NCBI RefSeq assembly: GCF_014132355.1 | Contig: NZ_BLZO01000025.1 | Coordinates: 94,058 to 158,057, forward strand | Source: Okeania sp. KiyG1 | Lineage (GTDB): Bacteria > Cyanobacteriota > Cyanobacteriia > Cyanobacteriales > Microcoleaceae | Reading direction: 5' to 3' | DNA: 64,000 nucleotides | In this document: in pieces, positions 30,914 through 39,860 of the stretch | Numbering within the stretch: the stretch's first letter is position 1 | Layout: every line of letters starts with the position of its first letter | The notes under the pieces: model-generated | Told to the model about the DNA's origin: nothing | Databases searched by the model: none | What the model saw: only the letters and a program-made list of their open reading frames with translations | Position numbers and translations under genes: made by a program

Positions 30914-30943
30914 TTAGTAAAATTATTAGCTAGTGTTCAATAA

Positions 30944-30969
30944 AGCAGGTTTTTAGGAAAAGCCTGCTT
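30944..30969 (+). terminator. Hairpin after TerB-like copy 1
   Basis: AGCAGG-TTTTT-AGGA-AAAAG-CCTGCT forms a stem of about 11 bp, 31 bases after the stop codon. The same hairpin occurs at 31213-31239 and 32271-32297. Confidence 0.65.
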
Positions 30970-31212
30970 GATTAATTCAAACTTTGTATTTGCAAGTTGA
31001 TATACACTAGATATCTCCATAAAAGAGGGAATAGGGAATAGGAAATAGGGAACAGGGAAAAATAATTAATAATTTATGGAAGTGTTGTTGAAAGTTTTGA
31101 GTTAGGCAAAGATATATTCAACAATTAATAATTAATAATTAATAATTAATAATTAATAATTAGGGCTTGCTGATTAATTCTCAAACCATTGAAAAGTACC
31201 AGTATTCCAGAC

Positions 31213-31239
31213 AGCAGGTTTTTAGGAAAAGCCTGCTTT
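31213..31239 (+). terminator. Orphan copy of the TerB-like terminator
   Basis: Same AGCAGG...CCTGCT hairpin, but with no gene in front of it. It is preceded by CCAGTATTCCAGACAG, which resembles the sequence preceding the hairpin of copy 2. This suggests a third gene copy was once here and was deleted. Confidence 0.55.
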
Positions 31240-31473
31240 ATTAATTCAAATAATTAATATTTGCAAGTTGATATACACTAGATATCTCCAATAAAAGAGG
31301 TAATAGGGAACAGGGAACCCACCCCTAACCCCTCCCAGGAGGGAAGTAATTGATAATTTATGGAGATAGTTTTCTACTATAGCGCTATATAATTACCACA
31401 AGTAAGGCAAGCTGAATAGCTAAGTGTACTGGCTTTCTTCTACTGACTGTGACACTAAAAAATTGTCAGTACA

Positions 31474-31690
31474 TTGACATCCTCCCCGGCCTAAAGGCAC
31501 GGGGATTCCTACCGAGCCTTAGCTCCTCGGTGGGTTGACGTCTCACAGGCTGCTGCTACTTTGGCAGTAGTCTGACGCTTGCCTCCACGTCCGTTTAGAG
31601 TTTCCGAGTGCCCCCCGGCAACTAATAACACTATAGCATATATTCAATTCACTTAACATAAAAATAAAAAGTCGCCCTACAAGGGCGAGG
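31474..31690 (-). mobile_element. tnpB-less IS200/IS605-type element with omega-RNA-like region
   Basis: Minus strand. The left-end hairpin TCGCCCTTGTAGGGCGA (31671-31687) with GACTTTTTAT matches the left end of the tnpB element at 56661-56690. The right part (GGACGTGGAGGCAAGCGTC, AGACTACTGCCAAAGTAGCA, CCCACCGAGGAGCTAAGGC, TCCCCGTGCCTTTAGGCC, then GGGGAGGATGTCAA) matches 57990-58137. The whole tnpB reading frame between these ends is missing. A TATAGT box lies at the left-end side (about 31634). Classic internal-deletion derivative that keeps ends and RNA scaffold. Confidence 0.75.
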
Positions 31691-31748
31691 CTTTAAACCC
31701 AATTTTTCGGTAAACTCAACTTGAACAAATAGGAAAAGGAAACAAATT

Positions 31749-32240
31749 ATGACAACAAATGAAGAGCAAATGATAGGAGGCTCAGAATACCTCAAAAGGA
31801 CTCAGGGTGTTTCTTCTGCTCCGTTTGAAGCATATCTTAATTTTGGGTATGCGTTGCTCGCTATTGCTGGAGCTGATGGGGATGTGCCAGAGGCAGAGAT
31901 GAACTGGTTAATAAATCATCAACGAATGATTGGCGCTCCTGAAGAAGCTATAGAAAAATACAAAGAATTTGACTACAAGAATGCCAAGTTAGAAGACTTG
32001 TTGCCCAAGATAAAATCAGATGTTCCTGGCTTGTCAACACCAAGAATATTGCTGTATAACGCCATTAAAATGGCTCGTGCTGATAAAGATTACGCAAAAC
32101 AAGAGAAAGAAGCTGTCAAAAAAGCGGCTAAATTGTTAGGAGTTGAAGATGATATTACCCTATCTTTAAATATATTAGTAGAAATGGAAGAAAAAGTTGA
32201 GAGTTTGCTGAAAGCGCTAATTCATACTGAAACATTATAG
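31749..32240 (+). CDS. TerB-like protein, copy 2
   Basis: 163 residues. It keeps all marked residues of copy 1 (GADGDVPEAEMNW; ARADKDYAKQEKEAVKKAAK) with scattered substitutions such as SYLKRTQGVSS and PGLSTPRILLYNAI. Same ribosome site and downstream hairpin, so the duplicated unit includes leader, gene and terminator. The two copies are now separated by a tnpB-less mobile element and simple repeats. Confidence 0.75.
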   Translation: MTTNEEQMIGGSEYLKRTQGVSSAPFEAYLNFGYALLAIAGADGDVPEAEMNWLINHQRMIGAPEEAIEKYKEFDYKNAKLEDLLPKIKSDVPGLSTPRILLYNAIKMARADKDYAKQEKEAVKKAAKLLGVEDDITLSLNILVEMEEKVESLLKALIHTETL

Positions 32241-32270
32241 TTAGTACAATTATTAGCCAGTATTTCAGAC

Positions 32271-32297
32271 AGCAGGTTTTTAGGAAAAGCCTGCTTT
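32271..32297 (+). terminator. Hairpin after TerB-like copy 2
   Basis: AGCAGG...CCTGCT stem followed by TTATT, 31 bases after the stop codon. Confidence 0.65.
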
Positions 32298-32716
32298 ATT
32301 AATTCAAACAATTCATATTTGCAAGTCCATAGCACTACGCAAATAGGTTAGGATATTTACCGAATAATTAATAATTAATAATTAAATAATTTCGGTTTAA
32401 AGCCTTCCCTTTTAAGGGGAAAAAGCGGTCGAGGTATGCTGAGGAAACCTAGCCATATCCAATCGACCAAGACAGCGGTGGTTAGCGGAGCGGACCGTAG
32501 GGTGGGATGGCGATCTTCGGAGCGGGTCTGCAAGAACGGGTCTCCTCGCCATATCTAATCAACCAAGAGAAGAAACAATATTTCCTTATATTCAATTCCG
32601 TAGCGGTTTTAACCAGAGCTAATTATCCATTATCCATTATCCATTATCCATTAATGAACCTCTACATTTCCTTGAAAACATAACTCTAACTATTCAACAA
32701 ATCAAAAAATTTAATC
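32298..32716. repeat. Gap with dispersed long palindrome
   Basis: About 32424-32572 is a copy of the GGTCGA...GGATGGCG...CTCCTCGCCATATC palindromic repeat, embedded in the AAAGCCTTCCCTTTTAAGGGG repeat. ATTATCCATTATCCATTATCC is a simple run. No gene seen. Confidence 0.6.
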
Positions 32717-34093
32717 ATGAATCCTTTATCCTCATCTCAACCTCAAACAAAACTACCAAACGGACCAAAAACACCAGTCTTTATCCAAACAATTAAAGCT
32801 CTATTAGATCAGTTTGGCTTGTTAGAAAGAGCCTATCAAAAATATGGAGATATTTTCTATACACCTAAATCTTTTGGATTTCCACCAATCGTAATTTTGA
32901 GTAATCCTGAAGCAATTGAACAAGTCTTTACTGCTCCTCCAGAATTATTTGAAGTGGGAAAACAAACTACTCTTCCAATCAGAGTTTTATTGGGAGATAA
33001 TTCTCTAGTTTTGATGGATGGTATTCAACATCAAAAGTCTCGTAAATTATTAATGCCTCCTTTCCATGGAGAAAGGATGAAAAGTTACGGTAATACAATT
33101 GTTGAAGTAACAAAACAAGTTATTAGTTCGTGGCAAATAGGTAAGCCTTTTTTCATCCGCGACTATACCCAAGAAATTTCTCTGCGAGTTATCTTACGGA
33201 CTATTTTTGGTTTAGATGAGGGAGAAAGATATGAGCAACTTAGACAAGTTTTGATTTCTTGGTTAGAGACTTTCAACTCTCCGTTAAAATCATTTTTCTT
33301 GTTTTTTCCAGTATTGCAAAAAGATTTAGGTTTTTTGACTCCTTGGGGAAAGTTTGTCAAGCAACAGCAACTAATTCACGAAATTTTGCAGACGGAAATT
33401 TATCGTAGAAGAAACAACCCAGATACTTTAGGTGAAGATATCCTTAGTTTAATACTTTCTGCTAGAGATGAAGCTGGTAAACCAATGAGCGATGCAGAAA
33501 TACGAGATGAATTAATGACTATGTTATTTGCTGGTCACGAAACAACTGCTAATAGTTTGGCTTGGGCTTTTTATTGGATTCATTATCTGCCTGAAGTTGG
33601 CGAAAAACTTATGGCTGAATTAAATTCTCTGCCTCAGAATGCAGATAGCAATTTTATTGCTAAACTACCTTATTTAAGTGCGATAGTTTCAGAAACTTTG
33701 AGAATTTATCCGGTTGTAGTTTTTGTTGGTCGCCAGTTAAAAGCACCCTTGGAAATTTTGGGATATAACTTTGAAGCTGGAACGTCTATTTTACCTTCTA
33801 TTTATTTAACTCATCATCGAGAAGATATCTATCCCGAACCGAAAAATTTTAAACCTGAACGCTTTCTAGAAAGACAATTTTCCCCTTATGAATATTTACC
33901 TTTTGGTGGTGGAAACCGTCGCTGTTTGGGATATGCTTTTGCTCTGTTTGAGATGAAGTTGGTATTAGCAACTATTTTATCCCAAGTAGAACTTGAATTA
34001 TTGGATCGGCATCCGCTTAAACCTTTACGTCGAGGTATTACTTTTACTCCTAGTGGTGGGGTAAAAATGTCGGTTAAAAAAAGTCTCATATAA
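32717..34093 (+). CDS. Cytochrome P450, CYP110-like
   Basis: 458 residues. Heme monooxygenase with the I-helix oxygen motif AGHETT (272-277), K-helix ETLR (326-329), PERF region (NFKPERFLE) and heme loop FGGGNRRCLG with the axial Cys403. No membrane anchor at the N-terminus. Overall phrasing (LPNGPKTP, VLLGDNSLVLMDG, HQKSRKLLMPPFHGERM) resembles the cyanobacterial CYP110 group, some of which oxidise fatty acids or sterol-like compounds. The redox partner and substrate are unknown. Single gene. Confidence 0.9.
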   Translation: MNPLSSSQPQTKLPNGPKTPVFIQTIKALLDQFGLLERAYQKYGDIFYTPKSFGFPPIVILSNPEAIEQVFTAPPELFEVGKQTTLPIRVLLGDNSLVLMDGIQHQKSRKLLMPPFHGERMKSYGNTIVEVTKQVISSWQIGKPFFIRDYTQEISLRVILRTIFGLDEGERYEQLRQVLISWLETFNSPLKSFFLFFPVLQKDLGFLTPWGKFVKQQQLIHEILQTEIYRRRNNPDTLGEDILSLILSARDEAGKPMSDAEIRDELMTMLFAGHETTANSLAWAFYWIHYLPEVGEKLMAELNSLPQNADSNFIAKLPYLSAIVSETLRIYPVVVFVGRQLKAPLEILGYNFEAGTSILPSIYLTHHREDIYPEPKNFKPERFLERQFSPYEYLPFGGGNRRCLGYAFALFEMKLVLATILSQVELELLDRHPLKPLRRGITFTPSGGVKMSVKKSLI

Positions 34094-34311
34094 GTTTTTT
34101 GCATTGCATATTTACAGGATGATTTAGGAATTTTGGATGTGTAGATTAGGGAATTGCCGGAGTTCCTTTTGCTATTGAATTGTTTTTCAATTACGGTAAT
34201 TGATTATTTGCCGTTTCAGCTTCTCAGAGAAGCATTGACTTAATCAGAGAATAACGTATAATATGGTCTCTGAACTAACCATACTTTAAGACCAACCACA
34301 CTCACCCATAG

Positions 34312-35455
34312 ATGAAATCCACTAGAACCAAGCTCAAACTTAATAATAAGCAGAAAACTCTAATGGCTCAACACGCTGGCTACTCACGCTGGTGCTATAA
34401 CTGGGGCTTGAGTCTGTGGAATGCTGCATATATTGATGGTTATAAGCCAAACATCCGTAAGCTTAGAGAGGTTTTTACCAATCACACAAAACCACTTTAT
34501 CCTTGGATGAAAAACTTATCATCTAAAGTTTATCAATATGCTTTTATTAACTTGGGTGAGGCATTTAAAAGATTCTTTAAAGGATTAGGCAAATATCCAA
34601 GATTTAAGAAAAAAGGTAAGTCTGATTCTTTTACAATAGAAAACCAGTGGAAAACCAATAGAATTAAACGGATGGAATCACAAATTACCTTTTATTGGTA
34701 TGGTCAAAACTTATGAACCCATTGAAGCAACTACTAAAAAAATAACCATAAGCAGACAAGCAGGTGATTGGTATATAAGCTGTAGGGGCGAACGGCCGTT
34801 CGCCCCTACGAATGAATCTACTCCTACTCCCACACCCAAAACAACCAATGCCATAGGTGTAGATTTAGGAATAAAAACCTTAGCAAGTTTAAGTGATGGT
34901 AAAATATTTAAAAGCGTAAAACCACTTCATAAATTTGAAGCCAAACTTTCTAGAAAACAATACATCAACCGCAATAAAATAATTGGTTCAGCTAATTGGA
35001 AAAAATCACAATTAAAGATAGCTAGACTACATAGACGGGTAGCCAACATCCGCAAAGATACAGTTCATAAATCAACAACATATTTAGCCAAAAACCACGG
35101 CACTGTTGTCGTAGAAGACTTGAACGTTAGTGGAATGCTCAAAAACCACAAACTAGCAAAATCAATTAGCAGACAGTGCTTTTATGAATTTAGACGACAG
35201 TTAGAATATAAGTGTCAATGGTATGGTTCTGAGTTGGTAGTAGTAGATAGATTTTTCCCATCAACAAAAACTTGTTCTAACTGTAGTCATGTTCAAGAGA
35301 TGCCATTAAATCTCAGGACTTATGAGTGTGAGTGTTGTGGGATATCTATAGACCGGGATTTAAACGCAAGTATAAACTTGAGAGATGCGGTCGGCTTGAC
35401 CGTTAATGCCTGTGGACGGAGTGCTGCCGACAGTTCCGGTGGAAGCAGGAAGTAA
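34312..35455 (+). pseudogene. tnpB: tnpB split by a frameshift and carrying an in-frame palindrome
   Basis: The N-terminal frame (34312-34716) encodes STRTKLKLNNKQKTLMAQHA ... YPRFKKKGKSDSFTIEN. It overlaps a second frame (to 35455) that continues TISRQAGDWYIS. The second frame has all RuvC acids: IGVDLGIKTLASLSDG (D), VVVEDLNVSGML (E) and SIDRDLNASINL (D). The zinc ribbon is present (TCSNC, CECCG). One indel near 34690-34715 breaks the gene. A perfect 28-bp GTAGGGG...CCCCTAC palindrome at 34782-34809 is translated in frame as CRGERPFAPT. The right end with ATGTCGCAATTGTGACG follows at about 35464-35485. Confidence 0.8.
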
Positions 35456-35660
35456 ACATTAAAATGTCGCAATTGTGACGTTTTATATCGGTTTTATGAA
35501 GCAGTTGAGTCTCTACTATTGCGTATAGCACAATAAATATTTTTTCCGTTTTTAAAAAGATAAAAATAAATAACTGCCAAGGAATGACCTTATACTATTG
35601 CCTATGGCACAATAGCTAATTTTTAGCTTTTTAAAAATAAATTATTGAATCTAGATATAT

Positions 35661-36533
35661 ATGTGGAAAAAAATTGCTGAACATATCACTCAAGTAACGG
35701 CCGAACATTTTGAAGTTACTAACCATTCTTCAGTTGGTGGAGGTTGTATTAACAGTGGTTATAAAATAACTAATGGCAGTCGCAACTATTTTGTCAAACT
35801 TAATCAAGCTTCGCAGATAGCAATGTTTGAAGCAGAAGCTTTAGGGTTAAAGCAAATGTCTGAAACCCAGACTATTCTCGTGCCAAAATCAATTTGCTAT
35901 GGCATCGAAGGAAATAATTCTTATATTGTCTTGGAATGGCTAGACTTAGGTGGTCGCGGTCAGGATAAATCTTGGGAAGAGATGGGACGTAATTTAGCAG
36001 CTTTACATCACTATCAGGGTAAAAGTGAATTTGGTTGGGACATCAACAATACTATCGGTTCCACACCCCAGATTAATACTTGGAATGGAGACTGGGCAGA
36101 ATTTTGGGCAGAAAACCGCATCGGTTATCAACTTAAGTTAGCAAAACGTCGGGGTGGCACTTTTCGTCAGAGCGATCGCCTACTAAAAATCATTCCAGAA
36201 TTATTGGCAGGTCATCAACCACAACCTTCTCTGGTTCACGGTGACTTATGGGGGGGAAATGCTGGAGTAACTGTGGATGGGGAGCCAGTAATTTTCGACC
36301 CGGCCACTTATTGGGGCGATCGCGAAGTTGATATTGCTATGACTGAATTATTTGGTAGTTTTCCCAGTGCTTTTTATCGTGGTTATAATCAAGCCTGGCC
36401 TTTAGATGATGGTTATCAACAACGTAAAAGTCTTTATAATTTGTATCATATTCTCAATCACTTTAATCTCTTCGGTGGTGGTTATGGTTCTCAGGCAGAA
36501 CGTATGATTCAGCAATTAATAATTAATAATTAA
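35661..36533 (+). CDS. Fructosamine kinase family protein
   Basis: 290 residues, kinase-like fold. SVGGGCINSGYKI (nucleotide-binding loop), YFVKLN (Lys), FEAEALGLKQM, the catalytic loop LVHGDLWGGNAGV and the metal motif FDPATYWGDREVDIAM mark the fructosamine-3-kinase family, which phosphorylates ketosamines so that glycated proteins can be repaired. Cytosolic, single gene. The last residues (QQLIINN) read into an AATTAATAATTAAT simple repeat, so the natural C-terminus may have been altered slightly. Confidence 0.88.
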   Translation: MWKKIAEHITQVTAEHFEVTNHSSVGGGCINSGYKITNGSRNYFVKLNQASQIAMFEAEALGLKQMSETQTILVPKSICYGIEGNNSYIVLEWLDLGGRGQDKSWEEMGRNLAALHHYQGKSEFGWDINNTIGSTPQINTWNGDWAEFWAENRIGYQLKLAKRRGGTFRQSDRLLKIIPELLAGHQPQPSLVHGDLWGGNAGVTVDGEPVIFDPATYWGDREVDIAMTELFGSFPSAFYRGYNQAWPLDDGYQQRKSLYNLYHILNHFNLFGGGYGSQAERMIQQLIINN

Positions 36534-37175
36534 TAATTAATAATTACTTGGATAGTTAAAACGGAATTGATTGACTCAAAGGAAAATTTTTTCTCTCTTG
36601 GTCGATTGGATATGGCGAGGAGACCCGCTCTTGAGGTGAGCCGCTCCGCTTTATATGTTGCGGAGCAAAACGCCATCCCACCCTTCGGGAAGCTGCGCTT
36701 TTCATGTCGGCGACAGCCGTTAACGTAGTTATGCGAAGCAAAACGACCGCTTGTTTCTTGTTTAAAGGAGAGGCTTTAAACCTTAATTATTCGGTAACAA
36801 TTGTCAGAATGATTTTTCTGCCCAACTATGAGCCTAAAATACTAATTTTTTGAGTGTTTTAGACTGAAACAGGTGCACTGCAATTCGACTCCAAAAAAGC
36901 ATTTGTCTTTATATGTCAATGCTTTTAGATTTAATCAGCAAGCTCTATCATAAGTTTTCTACTCAGAGGTTGTCTGAGAAGTCCCATTTGCTGCATCGCT
37001 CGCCCCCTAAATCCCCCAAAATTGGGGGACTAGAGTAAGCAAATTGACTCTTGTTCCCCCCAAAGTTGGCTTGCTCGGGGGCAAAATTCAGTATCAAAAA
37101 ACTTTTCAGATATCCTCTCATTAAACAGTAATTTTTGGATATTTTCTCTAATAGAAATACTCTAATTTAAAAATA
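36534..37175. repeat. Gap with dispersed repeats
   Basis: 36534-36800 is a full copy of the AATTAATAATT...TTCTTGTTT...AAAGGAGAGGCTTTAAACC repeat, with the long GATATGGCGAGGAGACCCGC...AAAACGACCGC palindrome nested in it (about 36592-36755). At 37000-37085 are CCCCCTAAATCCCCCAAAAT and GGGGGC phrases. No gene seen. Confidence 0.6.
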
Positions 37176-39860
37176 TCACTCATCGGATTTATTTTCTTTT
37201 TGTGGAGCTGGAATTATGTCTTGAATTGGCTTTACCCATTCTGGTAATCCATCTGGATATAACTTAGGATAAATAATTAGTAAAATAATGCCAATAATAG
37301 AAGAGATTAAGATAAAAAGAATTTGCCCATTCTGCATCCAAGCCAAGAAATCTAAAAAACTTGGATTTTTAGTGTCCTCTCTTTTTGGTTGAGGAGAATT
37401 TCCTGTTACTTCATTTTTAATATTATTATTACCAAATATATTATCCACAACATTTCCATTTTTATTGTTAATTTTAGGGCTATTAACAATAACGTCTCCA
37501 CCTATATGTATATTATGAGGATGTCTAAGTTGTGAAATTTTTTCATAATTATGACTATCTATTGCATCATCAATTAAACTCCGGATATTAACTTCATAAT
37601 AGGGGGAATTACCGCATTCAATTGTCATTTTGCCATTATTAAGCCGTTCTTTTAATTTCTCAAATTTGTAGAAGTGAGGATTCTGAGTATTTTTACAAGT
37701 TCTACAATTACAAGGAATTAATTGATTATATTTGAGTCGATTATTGTAGGAGCTATGAATTTTATCTAATTCGTGAGTAACAATAGTGATTAAATCCCGT
37801 TTTTGTTGCCCAGAAATTCTAATTTTTATTTCTCTCTTACTGTAATATTCAATTACTTCTGCTCTGGTTTGATTTTTCTTGAGAATAACTCCACTTTTCC
37901 ATACATATTTTTGCTTCTCAATATTCTTGTGCATCGCCACAATAAACTGAGTAATTATTCCTTTAGGCATAAATTCGTAGGTGTAACGTAAAATCAAATT
38001 ATTACTTTCATCCCAGTCATATTCTGGTTGAGCTTCTGTTAGAAGTTGAGGGGCAATATAAGTTTGAGAAGTACCAGGAATTTTATAGCAGAGTTTAAAT
38101 TTAATCATTAATTGCAGTAACTCATCGTGCATATTGGCATATTTATCTTCATGCCAAATATTGACTAAATCGTCTTTGGTAAATTTGCCAAAATTATCAT
38201 AAACTTGTGGATTATCTAGAACTTTATAAACTGCGGCTGTTCCCCATTCTGGTTTGAGAATAACTGTTTTATTTAACAAAGGGTCATCTTGAAAATGAAG
38301 ACAAACTCCTAAGTCATGTAAGTAACCACTTAATTGTAATTTATCCTCTCGTTTCTTAAAGCCATTCTCTTCACAAATGGATAAATATTCTGTCAAACTA
38401 ATATAGTTACGACTATCTTTTTCTAATACTTCACGGACTTTTTTCCAAGTCTTAGGAAGGGCGCTGCCAATATGAGATAAATTACTGATGTAATGTTGGA
38501 TTTGTGTTCTAATTTTTTCTAATCCTTGGTTAGTAGCAAGATTAGTGGCTAAGATTTCTTTGATATTAGAAAATTGACTTTGCAATGCCCGTTGATTAAT
38601 TTCCCGTTTACGTTCCTGTTTCTCATTTTTGATAATTAATAAAGGACTATTATCGCTCAATAATTCTGCTATATTCAGCCAATAATAAAAATCTGTATCT
38701 TCTTTACGAGTATCAGCTACAAGAATATATAGGGAGCGTTTGGTCAGAAAAAACTGGTGAGTAGCATGATAAATTTCTTGTCCGCCAAAATCCCAAATAT
38801 TCATCTGAAATTCATGTTGATTTTTTGTGGGAAAATTCCACTGATGAACTTCAATTCCTTTGGTGGTATCTTCATCTCGGAGTTGATAGTCTGGGTTTTG
38901 AATTTTGTTAGCTAGTGTAGTTTTACCAGCGCCACCTTCTCCAATAATTATTAATTTTGCTTCATAGAGATAATCTATTCCTTCCTTTTCTATTTGTTGG
39001 AAATATTCTCTAATTGCTTTTATGCCTTTTGTAGCAATTTCTATTGGTGGAGTTTCTAGAGGATTATATCTTAAATAAAGCGTAGTTAAGTTGGTTAGTT
39101 TAGAAATTGATTCCGGTAATGTTGTTAATTTATTATAATCTAAATAAAACGTAGTTAAGTTGGTTAGTTTAGAAATTGATTCCGGTAATGTTGTTAATTT
39201 ATTATATTCTAAATAAAGCGTAGTTAAGTTGGTTAGTTTAGAAATTGATTCCGGTAATGTTGTTAATTTATTATATTCTAAATAAAGCGTAGTTAAGTTA
39301 GTAAGTTTACTGATTGATTCCGATAATGTTGTTAATTGATTATGTCTTAAATAAAGCGTAGTTAAGTTAGTGAGTTTACTGATTGATCCCGGTAATTTAG
39401 TTAATTGATTATAACCTAAATAAAGCGTAGTTAAGTTGGTTAGTTTAGAAATTGATTCCGGTAATGTTGTTAATTTATTATAATCTAAATAAAACGTAGT
39501 TAAGTTGATGAGTTTACTGATTGATTCCGGCAATTTTGTTAATTTATTTTTACTTAAATCAAGGGTGGTTAAGTTAGTGAGTTTAGAAATTGATTCCGGT
39601 AATTTTGTTAGTTTATTTTTACTTAAATCAAGGGTAGTTAAGTTAGTGAGTTTAGAAATTGATTCCGGTAATGTTGTTAATTTATTACTTCCTAAATAAA
39701 GCCTAGTTAAATTGGTGAGTTTAGAAATTGATTCCGGTAATGTTGTTAATTTATTATCACTTAAATCTAACTTCTTAAGTTTGTTATCCTTAGCTATCTG
39801 TATTTTTTTTTGAACACTTTCTGGTATCTGATTCTGTTTATTTATTTTAGGAGAAGTCAT
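37176..39860 (-). CDS. LRR-Roc-COR (ROCO) family GTPase with C-terminal membrane anchor
   Basis: About 894 residues from the ATG at 39860 (MTSPKINKQNQIPESVQ); the frame is open to an ATG at 39911. Residues about 30-275 hold ten 23-residue leucine-rich repeats (LTTLPESISKLTNLTTLYL). A Roc GTPase follows: P-loop GEGGAGKTT, TTKGIEVHQW, DFGGQEIYH and LLIIKNEKQ in place of NKxD. The COR region (TWKKVREVLEKDSRNYISL, KPEWGTAAVYKVLD) follows. The end has a cysteine pair (CNCRTCKNTQ) and one transmembrane helix (ILFILISSIIGIILLIIYP). ROCO proteins dimerise through COR and act as GTP switches; the output in cyanobacteria is unknown. Confidence 0.88.
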   Translation of the reverse strand: MTSPKINKQNQIPESVQKKIQIAKDNKLKKLDLSDNKLTTLPESISKLTNLTRLYLGSNKLTTLPESISKLTNLTTLDLSKNKLTKLPESISKLTNLTTLDLSKNKLTKLPESISKLINLTTFYLDYNKLTTLPESISKLTNLTTLYLGYNQLTKLPGSISKLTNLTTLYLRHNQLTTLSESISKLTNLTTLYLEYNKLTTLPESISKLTNLTTLYLEYNKLTTLPESISKLTNLTTFYLDYNKLTTLPESISKLTNLTTLYLRYNPLETPPIEIATKGIKAIREYFQQIEKEGIDYLYEAKLIIIGEGGAGKTTLANKIQNPDYQLRDEDTTKGIEVHQWNFPTKNQHEFQMNIWDFGGQEIYHATHQFFLTKRSLYILVADTRKEDTDFYYWLNIAELLSDNSPLLIIKNEKQERKREINQRALQSQFSNIKEILATNLATNQGLEKIRTQIQHYISNLSHIGSALPKTWKKVREVLEKDSRNYISLTEYLSICEENGFKKREDKLQLSGYLHDLGVCLHFQDDPLLNKTVILKPEWGTAAVYKVLDNPQVYDNFGKFTKDDLVNIWHEDKYANMHDELLQLMIKFKLCYKIPGTSQTYIAPQLLTEAQPEYDWDESNNLILRYTYEFMPKGIITQFIVAMHKNIEKQKYVWKSGVILKKNQTRAEVIEYYSKREIKIRISGQQKRDLITIVTHELDKIHSSYNNRLKYNQLIPCNCRTCKNTQNPHFYKFEKLKERLNNGKMTIECGNSPYYEVNIRSLIDDAIDSHNYEKISQLRHPHNIHIGGDVIVNSPKINNKNGNVVDNIFGNNNIKNEVTGNSPQPKREDTKNPSFLDFLAWMQNGQILFILISSIIGIILLIIYPKLYPDGLPEWVKPIQDIIPAPQKENKSDE

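Noticed and set aside
37176-39860. Programmed hypervariable minisatellite instead of a gene
   Set aside because: The 69-bp repeats are in frame as leucine-rich repeats within a long intact multidomain protein.
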